Shown here piece by piece: positions 1 to 8,194 of a stretch of 64,000 nt of DNA (position 1 is the stretch's first letter; each line of letters begins with the position of its first letter). The notes beneath the pieces were generated by a model that worked only from the letters and a program-made list of their open reading frames with translations, had not been told where the DNA came from and searched no databases. The position numbers and the translations under genes are program-made. The DNA is taken from NCBI GenBank assembly GCA_041396705.1, contig JAWKYB010000011.1, forward strand, positions 124,001 to 188,000, given 5' to 3'. The DNA is from Alphaproteobacteria bacterium (GTDB taxonomy: Bacteria > Pseudomonadota > Alphaproteobacteria > CALKHQ01).

Positions 1-37
1 CCATGCCGCGCAGCACGTCGCGTCGCTTGATCTCCAT
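1..37 (-). CDS. 5' end of a protein with a twin-arginine-like N-terminus (partial)
   Basis: A leftward reading frame begins with ATG at 37, preceded by a strong GGAGGG Shine-Dalgarno at 45-50 with 7 nt spacing. Only twelve codons lie in the window, reading MEIKRRDVLRGM. The KRRDVLRG string resembles the start of a Tat signal peptide, which would make the product a folded periplasmic protein, but the hydrophobic region lies outside. It is divergent from the phytase-like lipoprotein gene at 128, so the two may share the short spacer. The function cannot be stated. Confidence 0.55.
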   Translation of the reverse strand, partial: MEIKRRDVLRGM

Positions 38-127
38 CCTCGCTCCCTCCTTATCTGTTCGGGCCGGTCTGCCGGGCAGAGGCCCGTGCCAGAATTGGCC
101 CCGTCGCACACGGAGGGAAGGCCGGCG

Positions 128-1156
128 ATGTTCAAATCTTGGTCAGCACGGCTGGCGTTCGTCGCGGTCGCCGCGATGCCGTCGGCCGGCTGTGCCGACG
201 GACTGACCAACCCGCTGCTGGAAGCCGGGCCGGTTCCGCTGGTGGCGACACCGGTGCCGCTGTGGCCGGGCGACCCGTCCCGCACCGCGCTCGGCGCGCT
301 GGACTTTCGCGGCGGCGTCGAGCTGGACGGCGCCGGCGTCGGCTTCGGCGGCATCTCGGCGCTGGCGCTCGATGCCGACGGGACCGGCTTCCTCGCCCTG
401 TCCGACATCGGCTTCTGGGTGACCGGCCGGCTGGTGTTCGAGGACGGCCGGCTGGCCGGAGTCGCCGATGCCGTCGCCGGCAGACTGCGCGATCGCGACG
501 GCGCACCGGTCGACCGCGCGCTGCGCGATGCCGAGGCACTGGCCGTGGTCGGCGACGGCACCGTGGCGGTGGCGTTCGAGCGCGAGCATCGGGTCTGGGC
601 CTATGCGCCCGACGCCGCCGGCGGACTGTCCGGCGTGCCGACGCCGATGCCGATGCCGCCGGGGCTCGCGGCGGCGGCGCGCAACGACGGGCTGGAGGCG
701 CTGGCCCGGCTCGCCGACGGCCGCTGGGTCGGCATTGCGCAGGACCTGGCCGATGCCGACGGCCGCATGGGCTGGATCGGCAGCGGACCGCCGCACGCCA
801 TCGACTGGCAGCCGTTCCGCTATGCCGCCGCCGACGGCTTCGACGTGGCCGACGCCGCGGCGCTGCCGGGCGGCGACCTGCTGGTGCTGGAGCGCAGCAT
901 CGGCCTGCTGACCGGCGCCCGCGCCCGGCTGGTGCATGTGCCGGCGGCGGCGCTGCGGCCGGGCGCCGTGACCGCCGGCACCGAACTCGCCTGGCTGGCG
1001 CCGCCGCTGACGGTCGACAATTTTGAGGCGGTGGCTGTGGCGCGGCGGGCCGAGGGCACCGTGATCCTGATCGCCAGCGACGACAACTTCCAGCCGTTCC
1101 AGCGCAGCCTGCTGCTGGCGTTCCTGTGGCCGAACTCACCGCCGCAACGGCCTTGA
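128..1156 (+). CDS. Esterase-like/phytase-like beta-propeller lipoprotein
   Basis: A 342-residue protein. The ATG at 128 is preferred over one at 86 because GGAGGG at 112-117 precedes it and it gives a clean lipoprotein signal: a basic start, a hydrophobic stretch and the lipobox SAGC near residue 22. The body resembles the 'esterase-like activity of phytase' family, with short Gly/Asp-rich propeller strands and the family's C-terminal signature, DNFEAVAV followed by a SDDNFQPFQRSLLLAFL-like end. Family members are exported and act on phosphate or other esters; the substrate here is unknown. The start of a divergent gene lies immediately upstream, and a TPR outer-membrane protein follows 77 bp downstream on the same strand. 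Family assignment is fairly safe; activity is inferred. Confidence 0.8.
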   Translation: MFKSWSARLAFVAVAAMPSAGCADGLTNPLLEAGPVPLVATPVPLWPGDPSRTALGALDFRGGVELDGAGVGFGGISALALDADGTGFLALSDIGFWVTGRLVFEDGRLAGVADAVAGRLRDRDGAPVDRALRDAEALAVVGDGTVAVAFEREHRVWAYAPDAAGGLSGVPTPMPMPPGLAAAARNDGLEALARLADGRWVGIAQDLADADGRMGWIGSGPPHAIDWQPFRYAAADGFDVADAAALPGGDLLVLERSIGLLTGARARLVHVPAAALRPGAVTAGTELAWLAPPLTVDNFEAVAVARRAEGTVILIASDDNFQPFQRSLLLAFLWPNSPPQRP

Positions 1157-1233
1157 TTCGGCACAGAGATTGACAGGGACATGCCCGTCCATGAGACTCG
1201 CTGCCCGGGCATGTTGACAGGGGGAGGCCCGAA

Positions 1234-2595
1234 GTGACCGACCAGCGTCGTCTACGGAGGGCCGGGGCCGGCCGCGGCGGATTCGTCGCGGCTGCCGTCG
1301 TCCTGGGCGGAACATGTCTCGCGCCGCCGCCGGCGGCCGCGATCGCACCCGAGGCCTTCCTGCAGCTGCCTGCGGTGGAGGCGTTCAAGGCCGGCCGCTT
1401 CCAGGAGGCGATCGACGGCCTGCGCGCCCTGCCGATCGCGGGGCCCGAGGACGCGATCATCCTGCGCTACATCGCACTGGCCTATCAGCAGCTCGGCGAC
1501 CACACCGCGGCGGTGGCGGCGATCGACGAGGGGCTGGCGGTCGCGCCGGACAACGCCGCGCTGTACTACTTCCGCGCCGTCTCGCTGCTGGAACTCGGCC
1601 GCGCCGAGGACGCGCTGGCGGCGCTGGAGCGGGTGCAGGCGCTGGCGCCGGACAGCCTCTACGCCCAGCAGTCGCTGCAGATGACCGCGGCGCTGCGCGC
1701 GCTGACCGGCGGGGGTGAGGCGCCGGCGGCCGCGGCGGAATCGACCTGGCAGGCCAGCCTCGAGGCCGGCGCGCAGTACGACAGCAACATCCCGGCCGCG
1801 CCGGACGGGTTCGGCAGCAAGACCGGCGGGTTCCGCCTGTTCCAGCGCGCGACCGGCTCCGGCGAGCTGTGGCGGTCCGGCGCCTGGCGGCAGACCGTCC
1901 AGGGCGAGGCCTATTCCAGCGAGCACCTGGACAGCGAATTCGGTGACTTCAACACCATCACCGCCAGCCTGGGCACCGGGATCGACTGGCAGACCAGTGT
2001 CGGCGATGTGCCCGCGTCGCTGGGCCTCGGCTACGGCTTCGAGGCGACCTGGGTCGGCGGCGACCCCTACAGCCGCATCCACACGGTCGACCTGACCGCG
2101 CTGGCCGCCCTGGACGAGGACTGGCTGACGCAGCTGCGCTACGGGCTGTCGCTGGAGGAGTACGAGGACGACGGCGTGCTGCCGACCATTACCTCGCGCG
2201 ACGGGGTCGGCCACAGCCTGGGCTTGACCCAGTACTGGTTCGTCGATGGCCGCGACAGCTTCCTCTACGCCGGCTACGCCTTCGGCTGGACCACCGCCGA
2301 GGGCAGCAACTTCGACCGCCGCTCGCACACGCTGATCGGCGGCGGCTTGACCCGCGTGGTCAAGGACATCCGGCTCGATGCAGGCGTCACCTACCTGCAT
2401 GAGGACTATCCCGACTTCATCGGACCGCAGCAGCGCCGCACCGACCGCTTCGACCTGACCTTCGGCGCCGCCAAGGAGATCTTCGACAACACGGAAATTT
2501 CAGCGTCGTGGACCTATATCGACGAGAACTCGTCGATCGACGTGCTCAGCTACGACCAGCACGTCGCCACCGTGTCGCTGATTGTTTCATTCTGA
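1234..2595 (+). CDS. TPR plus outer-membrane beta-barrel protein, Slam/DUF560-like
   Basis: A 453-residue protein starting at GTG 1234 behind a GGGGGAGG Shine-Dalgarno. An N-terminal signal peptide (hydrophobic to about residue 36) precedes tetratricopeptide repeats at roughly 40-155, with helical pairs such as AIDEGLAVAPDNAALYYFRA. From about residue 165 to the end it alternates aromatic and polar residues like a beta-barrel. It contains a YDSNI motif early in the barrel and ends in phenylalanine (VSLIVSF), as outer-membrane proteins do. TPR followed by a barrel is the architecture of surface lipoprotein assembly modifiers and related DUF560 proteins. Its neighbour at 128-1156 is a lipoprotein, but a translocator/cargo link is only inference. 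Stop overlaps the ribosome-binding site of the next gene. Confidence 0.75.
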   Translation: MTDQRRLRRAGAGRGGFVAAAVVLGGTCLAPPPAAAIAPEAFLQLPAVEAFKAGRFQEAIDGLRALPIAGPEDAIILRYIALAYQQLGDHTAAVAAIDEGLAVAPDNAALYYFRAVSLLELGRAEDALAALERVQALAPDSLYAQQSLQMTAALRALTGGGEAPAAAAESTWQASLEAGAQYDSNIPAAPDGFGSKTGGFRLFQRATGSGELWRSGAWRQTVQGEAYSSEHLDSEFGDFNTITASLGTGIDWQTSVGDVPASLGLGYGFEATWVGGDPYSRIHTVDLTALAALDEDWLTQLRYGLSLEEYEDDGVLPTITSRDGVGHSLGLTQYWFVDGRDSFLYAGYAFGWTTAEGSNFDRRSHTLIGGGLTRVVKDIRLDAGVTYLHEDYPDFIGPQQRRTDRFDLTFGAAKEIFDNTEISASWTYIDENSSIDVLSYDQHVATVSLIVSF

Positions 2596-2602
2596 GGAGG
2601 GA

Positions 2603-2899
2603 ATGATGCGCGTTTCGTCCCGATTGCTCCTCGCCGCTGCAATAATCGCCGCCGCCGCCCCGGCCCTGGCCCAGAACGATGCCGACCCGGCCGCGCAGGC
2701 CGCCGGCGACCAGCAGGTCGATCTGGCCCTCGGCACGCTGGATGCGCCGCCGCCGCTGCGGCTGTCGATGGCGCTGGAGCCGCCGGCGCTGGGCGTCGGC
2801 TTCCGCGGCCGCCAGCCGTTCGACCAGCAGCCGCCGGCAGCGCAGAGCGACTTCAGCGATCCGACGGTCACCGTCAACCCGCGCGGCTCGAAGCCCTGA
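2603..2899 (+). CDS. Small secreted protein of unknown function
   Basis: A 98-residue product starting at ATG 2603, directly behind GAGGAGGG that overlaps the stop of the preceding barrel gene, so the two are probably cotranslated. Residues 1-24 form a signal peptide ending ALAQ, without a lipobox cysteine. The remainder is Pro/Ala/Asp-rich and low in complexity with no family I recognise. It is probably periplasmic or released. Placement suggests a role with the barrel protein, but the sequence gives no functional motif. Confidence 0.6.
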   Translation: MMRVSSRLLLAAAIIAAAAPALAQNDADPAAQAAGDQQVDLALGTLDAPPPLRLSMALEPPALGVGFRGRQPFDQQPPAAQSDFSDPTVTVNPRGSKP

Positions 2900-2982
2900 C
2901 GGGCGACGCATCATGATTTGAACCAGATCGGCCGTCACCGCGTCTGAGCGGATGAGCGGGCCCGACATCGGGATGGACAAAC

Positions 2983-3549
2983 GTGAACAACCCCGTGCCA
3001 TCGGATGCCGAACTGCTCAGCCGGGTAGCCGCGCAGGATCGCCAGGCCATTGCGCCGCTCTATGAGCGATATCAGCCGCGCGTCTACCGGTTCCTGGTCC
3101 GCATGGTGAAGGACGGTGGAATGGCCGAGGAACTGGTCAACGAGGTTTTCCTGGATGTCTGGCGCGGCGCCGGCCGGTTCGAAGGCCGTTCCTCGCCGTC
3201 GTCCTGGATCTTCTCGATCGCCCACAACAAGGCCATCAGCGCGCTGCGCAAGCGGCGCGAGGCGCCCCTGGACGAAGACGACGCGATGGAGATCGTCGAC
3301 CCGGCGGCGCTGCAGGACGAGACCGTCCATCACGGGGACATGCGGCGGATGATGAGGGCGTGCCTGGACCGCCTGAGCCCGGAACACCGCGAGGTGATCG
3401 AACTGACCTACTATCAGGAGCTTTCGGTCAAGGAGATCGCCGAGATCGCGGATGTGCCGGAGAACACGGTCAAGACGCGCATGTTCCACGCTAGGAAACG
3501 CCTGCGCGCGATGCTGGGATCGCAAGCCGGCGGGGACGGGATCCAATGA
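2983..3549 (+). CDS. ECF-type RNA polymerase sigma factor
   Basis: A 188-residue sigma-70 family protein of extracytoplasmic-function size. Region 2 spans about residues 22-90, with LYERYQPRVYRFL, a core-binding helix and the tryptophan of SSWIFSIAHNKAI. Region 4 spans about 128-180, with LSPEHREVIELTYYQELSVKEIA and the recognition helix VPENTVKTRMFHARKRL. Start is GTG 2983; the nearby ATG 2973 is out of frame. The last codon and stop overlap the ATG of the next gene (ATGA), which encodes a membrane anti-sigma factor, as is usual for ECF pairs. It probably drives this locus in response to an envelope signal. The target promoter cannot be told from the window. Confidence 0.92.
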   Translation: MNNPVPSDAELLSRVAAQDRQAIAPLYERYQPRVYRFLVRMVKDGGMAEELVNEVFLDVWRGAGRFEGRSSPSSWIFSIAHNKAISALRKRREAPLDEDDAMEIVDPAALQDETVHHGDMRRMMRACLDRLSPEHREVIELTYYQELSVKEIAEIADVPENTVKTRMFHARKRLRAMLGSQAGGDGIQ

Positions 3550-4253
3550 CCGACAATCTGACGCTCGACGGGCCGCGCGACGACCTCGAGGCCCTGCTGC
3601 CCTGGTACCTGAACGGCACCGTCAATGCGGACGAGCGCCGTGCGATCGACGCCTGGCTGGCCGAGGATGCGCAAGCCCGCCAGCTGCTGCAGGCGATGCG
3701 CGAGGAGCGCGAGATCGTCGACGAGGACAGCGACGCGATCGTCGTCCCCGATGCCAAGGCGGGCCTCGCGGCGCTGATGGCGGCGATCGATGCCGAGACG
3801 CCGGCCGCCCGGCGCGAATCGGCGCCGCGGCAGGCCGTGCAGGCCCGGCCCGGCCTTCTCGCCCGCATGGCGGCCTGGCTGCCGACCCCCGGCCATCGCC
3901 TGGCCGCCGGCCTTGCCGGCGTGCTGGTGATCGCCCAGGCGGCGGCGCTGGCCGTGGTGCTGTCCAGCGGCGGCGGCGAGGGCGGCGGCGCCGAGCCCGG
4001 CTTCCGCGTCGCGTCCGGCGGCGAGGCGGCGGCGACCGGGCCGCGCTTCATCGTGATGTTCCCGGAGACGATGACGATGGCCGATGTCGACGCCTATCTG
4101 TCGGCCCAGCAGATGCTGATCGTCGACGGGCCGCGCGGCGGCATGTACCAGATCGCGCCGGCGTCCGGCGAAGCCGACGAGGCCGCGCTGGCGGCCGCCG
4201 AGGAGAACCTGCGCAGCGACCCGCAGGTCCAGTTCATCGGCCGCGCCGAGTAA
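3546..4253 (+). CDS. Membrane anti-sigma factor with a propeptide-like C-terminal domain
   Basis: A 235-residue protein translationally coupled (ATGA) to the ECF sigma factor. Residues about 11-60 match the helical anti-sigma fold (LLPWYLNGTVNADERRAID) but lack the His/Cys zinc ligands. One transmembrane helix lies at about 119-139. The extracytoplasmic part at 167-235 (FIVMFPETMTMADVDAYL, then IVDGPRGGMYQI, then an Ala/Glu helix and QVQFIG) has the strand-helix-strand-strand-helix-strand pattern of subtilisin propeptide/inhibitor I9-type domains. The next gene encodes a subtilisin-like protease. This suggests, as inference, that the protease may bind or cut the anti-sigma factor to release the sigma factor. 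The anti-sigma role is well supported by context; the I9-like fold needs structural comparison. Confidence 0.8.
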   Translation: MTDNLTLDGPRDDLEALLPWYLNGTVNADERRAIDAWLAEDAQARQLLQAMREEREIVDEDSDAIVVPDAKAGLAALMAAIDAETPAARRESAPRQAVQARPGLLARMAAWLPTPGHRLAAGLAGVLVIAQAAALAVVLSSGGGEGGGAEPGFRVASGGEAAATGPRFIVMFPETMTMADVDAYLSAQQMLIVDGPRGGMYQIAPASGEADEAALAAAEENLRSDPQVQFIGRAE

Positions 4254-4284
4254 CCGCACCGGTCGCTTGCCACGGGGGGGCACC

Positions 4285-5568
4285 ATGTTCCGCCGCCTGT
4301 TGATTTCGCTGTGGATCGCTTTCGCCGCTGCCGCCTTCGCGGCGGCGGCGCAGGCGCAGCAGAACAACCCGTTGGGCGGTCCGGTCAACCAGCCGCCCGG
4401 GGGCGGCAGCCGCGTCAACCCGGTGCCGCTGCCCGATCCCGGCCACGCGCCGGTGACCCTGCCGCAACTGCCGCAGCTGCCGTCGCTGCCGCTGGGGCCG
4501 GCGCCGCTGGCACCCGGCGCCTTCTTCGACAACCAGGTGCTGCTGCTGGTGCCGATCGGCTCGCCGCCGGGGGCACCGCAGCAGATCGCGGCACCGCTCG
4601 GCATGGGCGTGCTGCGCGAGTTCGACCTCGCGACCATCGGCCTGCACGGCGCGGTGCTGTCGCTGCCGTCGACGCTGGACGTGGTCACGGCGATCGAGTT
4701 CCTGACCCTGACCCCGAACGCACTGGCGCAGCCGGTCTATCGCTACGGCCTGACCATCGGCCCGCAATACGCGCTGGACATGATGCAGGTGGACGCCGCG
4801 CACCAGTACGCCACCGGCTCCAGCGTCACGGTGGCGGTGATCGACACCGCCGTCGATGTCGGCCACCCGGCGATCGCCGCCCGCATCGCCGGTATCCAGG
4901 ATTTCATCGGCGCCGGTGCGCCGGACGTGCACGGCACCGCGGTGGCCGGCCTGATCGCCGGTGCCGGGGATGTGGCCGGCGTGGCGCCCGGCGCCCGCAT
5001 CCTGGCGGTCACCGCCTTTCCCGGCGGCGGCGCCGACGGCGCCACCGACCGCATCGCCCAGGCGATCGACTATGCCGTCGCCGCCGGCGCCCAGGTGCTG
5101 AACATGTCGTTCGCCGGCCCGGCCGACCCGGTGGTGGCGCAGCTGGTGCAGGCGGCGCTGGCGCGCGGCCGCACGGTGGTGGCGGCTGCCGGCAACGGCG
5201 GGCCGAGCGCCGCGCCGAGCTGGCCTGCGGCGGTGCCTGGCGTGATCGCGGTGACCGCGACCGGCCCGGCCGACGAGGCCTATTCCAGCGCCAACCGCGG
5301 CAGCTACATCACCATCGCCGCACCCGGCGTCGACGTGCTGCCCATCGCACCGCAGGGCCGGGTCGGCATCCTGTCGGGCACCTCGATGGCCGCCGCCCAT
5401 GTCAGCGGCCTGGTCGCGCTGATCCTTGAGCGCTATCCCGGCGCCAATCCGGCCCAGGTCCGCGCCCTGCTGGAGCGGACCGCGCACGACCTCGGCGCAC
5501 CCGGGCGCGACACGGTGTTCGGCGCCGGCCTTGTCGACGCGCTGACCGCGCTGCAGACCGGCCTGTGA
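4285..5568 (+). CDS. Secreted S8 (subtilisin-like) serine protease
   Basis: A 427-residue protein starting at ATG 4285 behind a run of seven G. A signal peptide ends at AQAQ near residue 25, followed by a Pro/Gly-rich linker and a propeptide-like region at about 80-150. The catalytic triad is complete: Asp187 in VIDTAVDVGHP, His216 in VHGTAVAGLIAG and Ser367 in SGTSMAAAHVSG, with the oxyanion asparagine in AAAGNGG at 304. It belongs to the sigma/anti-sigma group, 31 bp downstream of the anti-sigma gene. It probably acts in the periplasm or outside the cell; the substrate is unknown, and the adjacent anti-sigma factor is one candidate. Confidence 0.9.
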   Translation: MFRRLLISLWIAFAAAAFAAAAQAQQNNPLGGPVNQPPGGGSRVNPVPLPDPGHAPVTLPQLPQLPSLPLGPAPLAPGAFFDNQVLLLVPIGSPPGAPQQIAAPLGMGVLREFDLATIGLHGAVLSLPSTLDVVTAIEFLTLTPNALAQPVYRYGLTIGPQYALDMMQVDAAHQYATGSSVTVAVIDTAVDVGHPAIAARIAGIQDFIGAGAPDVHGTAVAGLIAGAGDVAGVAPGARILAVTAFPGGGADGATDRIAQAIDYAVAAGAQVLNMSFAGPADPVVAQLVQAALARGRTVVAAAGNGGPSAAPSWPAAVPGVIAVTATGPADEAYSSANRGSYITIAAPGVDVLPIAPQGRVGILSGTSMAAAHVSGLVALILERYPGANPAQVRALLERTAHDLGAPGRDTVFGAGLVDALTALQTGL

Positions 5569-5644
5569 CCGCACGCCGCCCGGCTTGCCGGGCGCGCGCC
5601 GATCGGCCAAAACTCGCCTCCCGGACCAGGGAGGGAAAGCCGCG

Positions 5645-7288
5645 ATGACCAAGGGCCCCGGCATCTACGATGCGCCGTTCCTGCAGCGCGGACCGGCCAA
5701 CCACATGCCGCTGACGCCGCTGACGGCGATCGCGCGGGCGGCGCAGGTGTTCCCCGACCGGCCGTCGCTGATCGACGGCGACCGCCGTTTCACCTGGGCG
5801 GAGACCTATGCCCGCTGCCGCCGGCTGGCCAGCGCCCTGTGGCACCACGGCGTCGGCAAGGGCGATACCGTGGCGGTGATGGCACCCAACGTCACGGCGC
5901 TCTACGAAGCGCATTTCGGCGTGCCGATGGCCGGCGCCGTGCTCAACGCGCTCAACACCCGGCTCGATCCCGGCACCATCGCCTTCATCCTGGAGCATGG
6001 CGAGGCCAAGGTGCTGATCGCCGACACCGAGTTCGCGCCGGTGGTGAAGAAGGCGCTGGCCGAGATGGCCAGCCCGCCGATGGTGGTCGACATCGCCGAC
6101 CCGCGCGCCCAGGACGGCGAGCGGCTGGGCGACCGCGACTACGAGGCGCTTCTCGACGACGGCGACCCGGAGTTCGAGTGGCTGATGCCGGACGACGAGT
6201 GGGACGCGATCGCGCTCAACTACACCTCCGGCACCACCGGCAACCCGAAGGGCGTGGTCTATCACCACCGCGGCGCGCTGCAGGTGGCGACCGACAACAT
6301 CCTGGTCTGGGGCCTGCACGGCCATCCGGTCTATCTGTGGACGCTGCCGATGTTCCACTGCAACGGCTGGTGCTTCCCGTGGACCCTGGCGCTGCTGGCC
6401 GGTACCAGCGTCTGCCTGCGCCGGGTCGAGGCCGAAGCGATCTACGGCGCCATCGCCGCGCACGGCGTCACCCACCTGTGCGGCGCGCCGATCATCATGA
6501 ACATGCTGATCAACCACCCGGCCGGCCGGCGGCCGGACATCGGCCACGGTGTGGCGATGATGACGGCGGCCTCGGCACCGCCGGCCGCGGTGCTGGCCGC
6601 GATGGAGGGGATCGGCATCCGGGTGACCCATGTCTACGGGCTGACCGAGGTCTACGGCCCGGCCGTGGTCTGCGCCTGGAAGGCGGAATGGGATGCGCTG
6701 CCGATCGCCGAGCAGGCGCGGATCAAGGCGCGCCAGGGCGTCGCCTATCCCGGCACGCCCGGCCTGATGGTCGCCGACCCGGAGACGCTGGAACCCTGCC
6801 CGCCCGACGGCACGACCATGGGCGAGGTGTTCATGCGCGGCAACGGCGTGATGAAGGGCTATCTGAAGAACCCGACCGCCACCGGGAAGGCCTTCGCCGG
6901 CGGCTGGTTCCACACCGGCGACCTCGGCGTCATGCATCCGGACGGCTACATCGAGCTGAAGGACCGCTCGAAGGACATCATCATCTCCGGCGGCGAGAAC
7001 ATCTCGACCATCGAGGTGGAGAGCGTGCTGTATCACCACCCGGCGGTGCTGGAGGCCGCGGTGGTGGCGCGGCCGGACGACAAGTGGGGCGAGACGCCCT
7101 GCGCCTTCGTCGACCTGAAGGCCGGCAGCAGCGCGAGCGAGGCCGACATCGTCGCCTTCTGCCGCGAGCGGCTGGCCGGCTTCAAGATCCCGCGCACGGT
7201 GGTGTTCGGCCCGCTGCCGAAGACCTCGACCGGCAAGGTGCAGAAATACGTGCTGCGCGAGCGGGCGGCGGCGCTGCCGCCGCGATAG
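5645..7288 (+). CDS. Acyl-CoA synthetase (AMP-forming, medium-chain type)
   Basis: A 547-residue adenylate-forming ligase. ATG 5645 is chosen because GGGAGGGAA precedes it and the protein then begins at normal family length. The AMP/phosphate loop YTSGTTGNPKGVVYHHRG is at about residue 193. The hinge and C-terminal motifs GGENISTIEVE (about 451) and PKTSTGKVQKYVLR with the catalytic lysine (about 530) are intact. It resembles AlkK-type and DmdB-type (3-methylmercaptopropionyl-CoA ligase) enzymes, which join ATP, CoA and a short or medium carboxylic acid in the cytoplasm. The exact acid cannot be read from sequence. It stands alone, downstream of the protease and convergent with the phosphatase gene. 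Confidence 0.88.
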   Translation: MTKGPGIYDAPFLQRGPANHMPLTPLTAIARAAQVFPDRPSLIDGDRRFTWAETYARCRRLASALWHHGVGKGDTVAVMAPNVTALYEAHFGVPMAGAVLNALNTRLDPGTIAFILEHGEAKVLIADTEFAPVVKKALAEMASPPMVVDIADPRAQDGERLGDRDYEALLDDGDPEFEWLMPDDEWDAIALNYTSGTTGNPKGVVYHHRGALQVATDNILVWGLHGHPVYLWTLPMFHCNGWCFPWTLALLAGTSVCLRRVEAEAIYGAIAAHGVTHLCGAPIIMNMLINHPAGRRPDIGHGVAMMTAASAPPAAVLAAMEGIGIRVTHVYGLTEVYGPAVVCAWKAEWDALPIAEQARIKARQGVAYPGTPGLMVADPETLEPCPPDGTTMGEVFMRGNGVMKGYLKNPTATGKAFAGGWFHTGDLGVMHPDGYIELKDRSKDIIISGGENISTIEVESVLYHHPAVLEAAVVARPDDKWGETPCAFVDLKAGSSASEADIVAFCRERLAGFKIPRTVVFGPLPKTSTGKVQKYVLRERAAALPPR

Positions 7289-7303
7289 CGGCGAAGGCTG
7301 CGC

Positions 7304-8095
7304 CTATGCTCCGGTCTGGATGAACCGGCGCGCGGTGCCTTCCAGCACCAGGGCGGTCAGCACGCCGGTGGCATAGGCGCCGGTGTCGATGCCGATGCGG
7401 TTGGGCCGCACCTGCGGTGCCGGCGCGATGGTGTGGCCGTGCACGACGACATGGCCGAGGTCGGCGTTGGAGCGCAGGAACTCCTCGCGGATCCACAGCA
7501 GGTCGTTGCGGTGCTGGTCGCCCAGCGGCTTGCCCGGCCTGACGCCGGCGTGGACGAACAGATAGTCGCCCTCGACATGGAACAGCGGCAGCCCGAGCAG
7601 GAAGGCGCGATGCGGCGCCGGCAGCCGCTCGCGCAGCTTCAGGCGGGCGGATTCCATCCGCTCGTTGGCGCCGGGGATGTCGGACGGCAGGGTGACGCCG
7701 TAGCTGAGCAGGGTCTCGCCGCCGCCGTTGCGCAGCCACATCGGCCCGATGCGGATGTCCTCCAGGAAGCCGATCATCGCCTCCTCGTGGTTGCCCATCA
7801 GGCAGACCTGCTCGAAGCCGGGCGGCGGTCCGGCCAGCAGCGTGTCGATCACCCGCGGCGATTCCAGCCCGCGGTCGACATAGTCGCCGAGGAACACCAG
7901 CACCCGCCGCGTCGGTGCGTCGGCGCCCTCGGCGGGCAGTGCCGCATCGGCGCGGATGCGCTCAAGCAGGGCGTCGAGCAGGTGGGCGCTGCCGTGGATG
8001 TCGCCGACGGCGTAGACCCGCGTGCCCGGCGGCACGGCGGCGGCTGCGCCGGCGGGAGCCGCGGCCTCGCGGCGGCGCAGCAGGGTGCGCAACAT
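7304..8095 (-). CDS. PPP-superfamily metallophosphoesterase (serine/threonine phosphatase-like)
   Basis: A 263-residue protein with the full PPP metal signature: GDIHG near residue 32, GDYVDRG near 71, GNHE near 100 and the late histidine motif HGHTIAP near 217, followed by NRIGIDTGAYATG. These residues bind two metal ions for phosphoester hydrolysis. Proteins of this size in Proteobacteria are annotated as protein phosphatases or symmetrical diadenosine-tetraphosphatase relatives; the substrate is unproven. The N-terminal 25 residues are Ala/Arg-rich and variable. It is encoded 99 bp downstream of, and in the same direction as, the large sensor gene. Confidence 0.87.
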   Translation of the reverse strand: MLRTLLRRREAAAPAGAAAAVPPGTRVYAVGDIHGSAHLLDALLERIRADAALPAEGADAPTRRVLVFLGDYVDRGLESPRVIDTLLAGPPPGFEQVCLMGNHEEAMIGFLEDIRIGPMWLRNGGGETLLSYGVTLPSDIPGANERMESARLKLRERLPAPHRAFLLGLPLFHVEGDYLFVHAGVRPGKPLGDQHRNDLLWIREEFLRSNADLGHVVVHGHTIAPAPQVRPNRIGIDTGAYATGVLTALVLEGTARRFIQTGA

Positions 8096-8194
8096 CAGAC
8101 CGCCCGTCCGGCCATGGCCGTGCCTCGCATCGCCCCGACCCGCCTCACCAAACCCTGCCGCGCCGAAGCCCGGCGCCGGCCATGGGCCCGGCGC

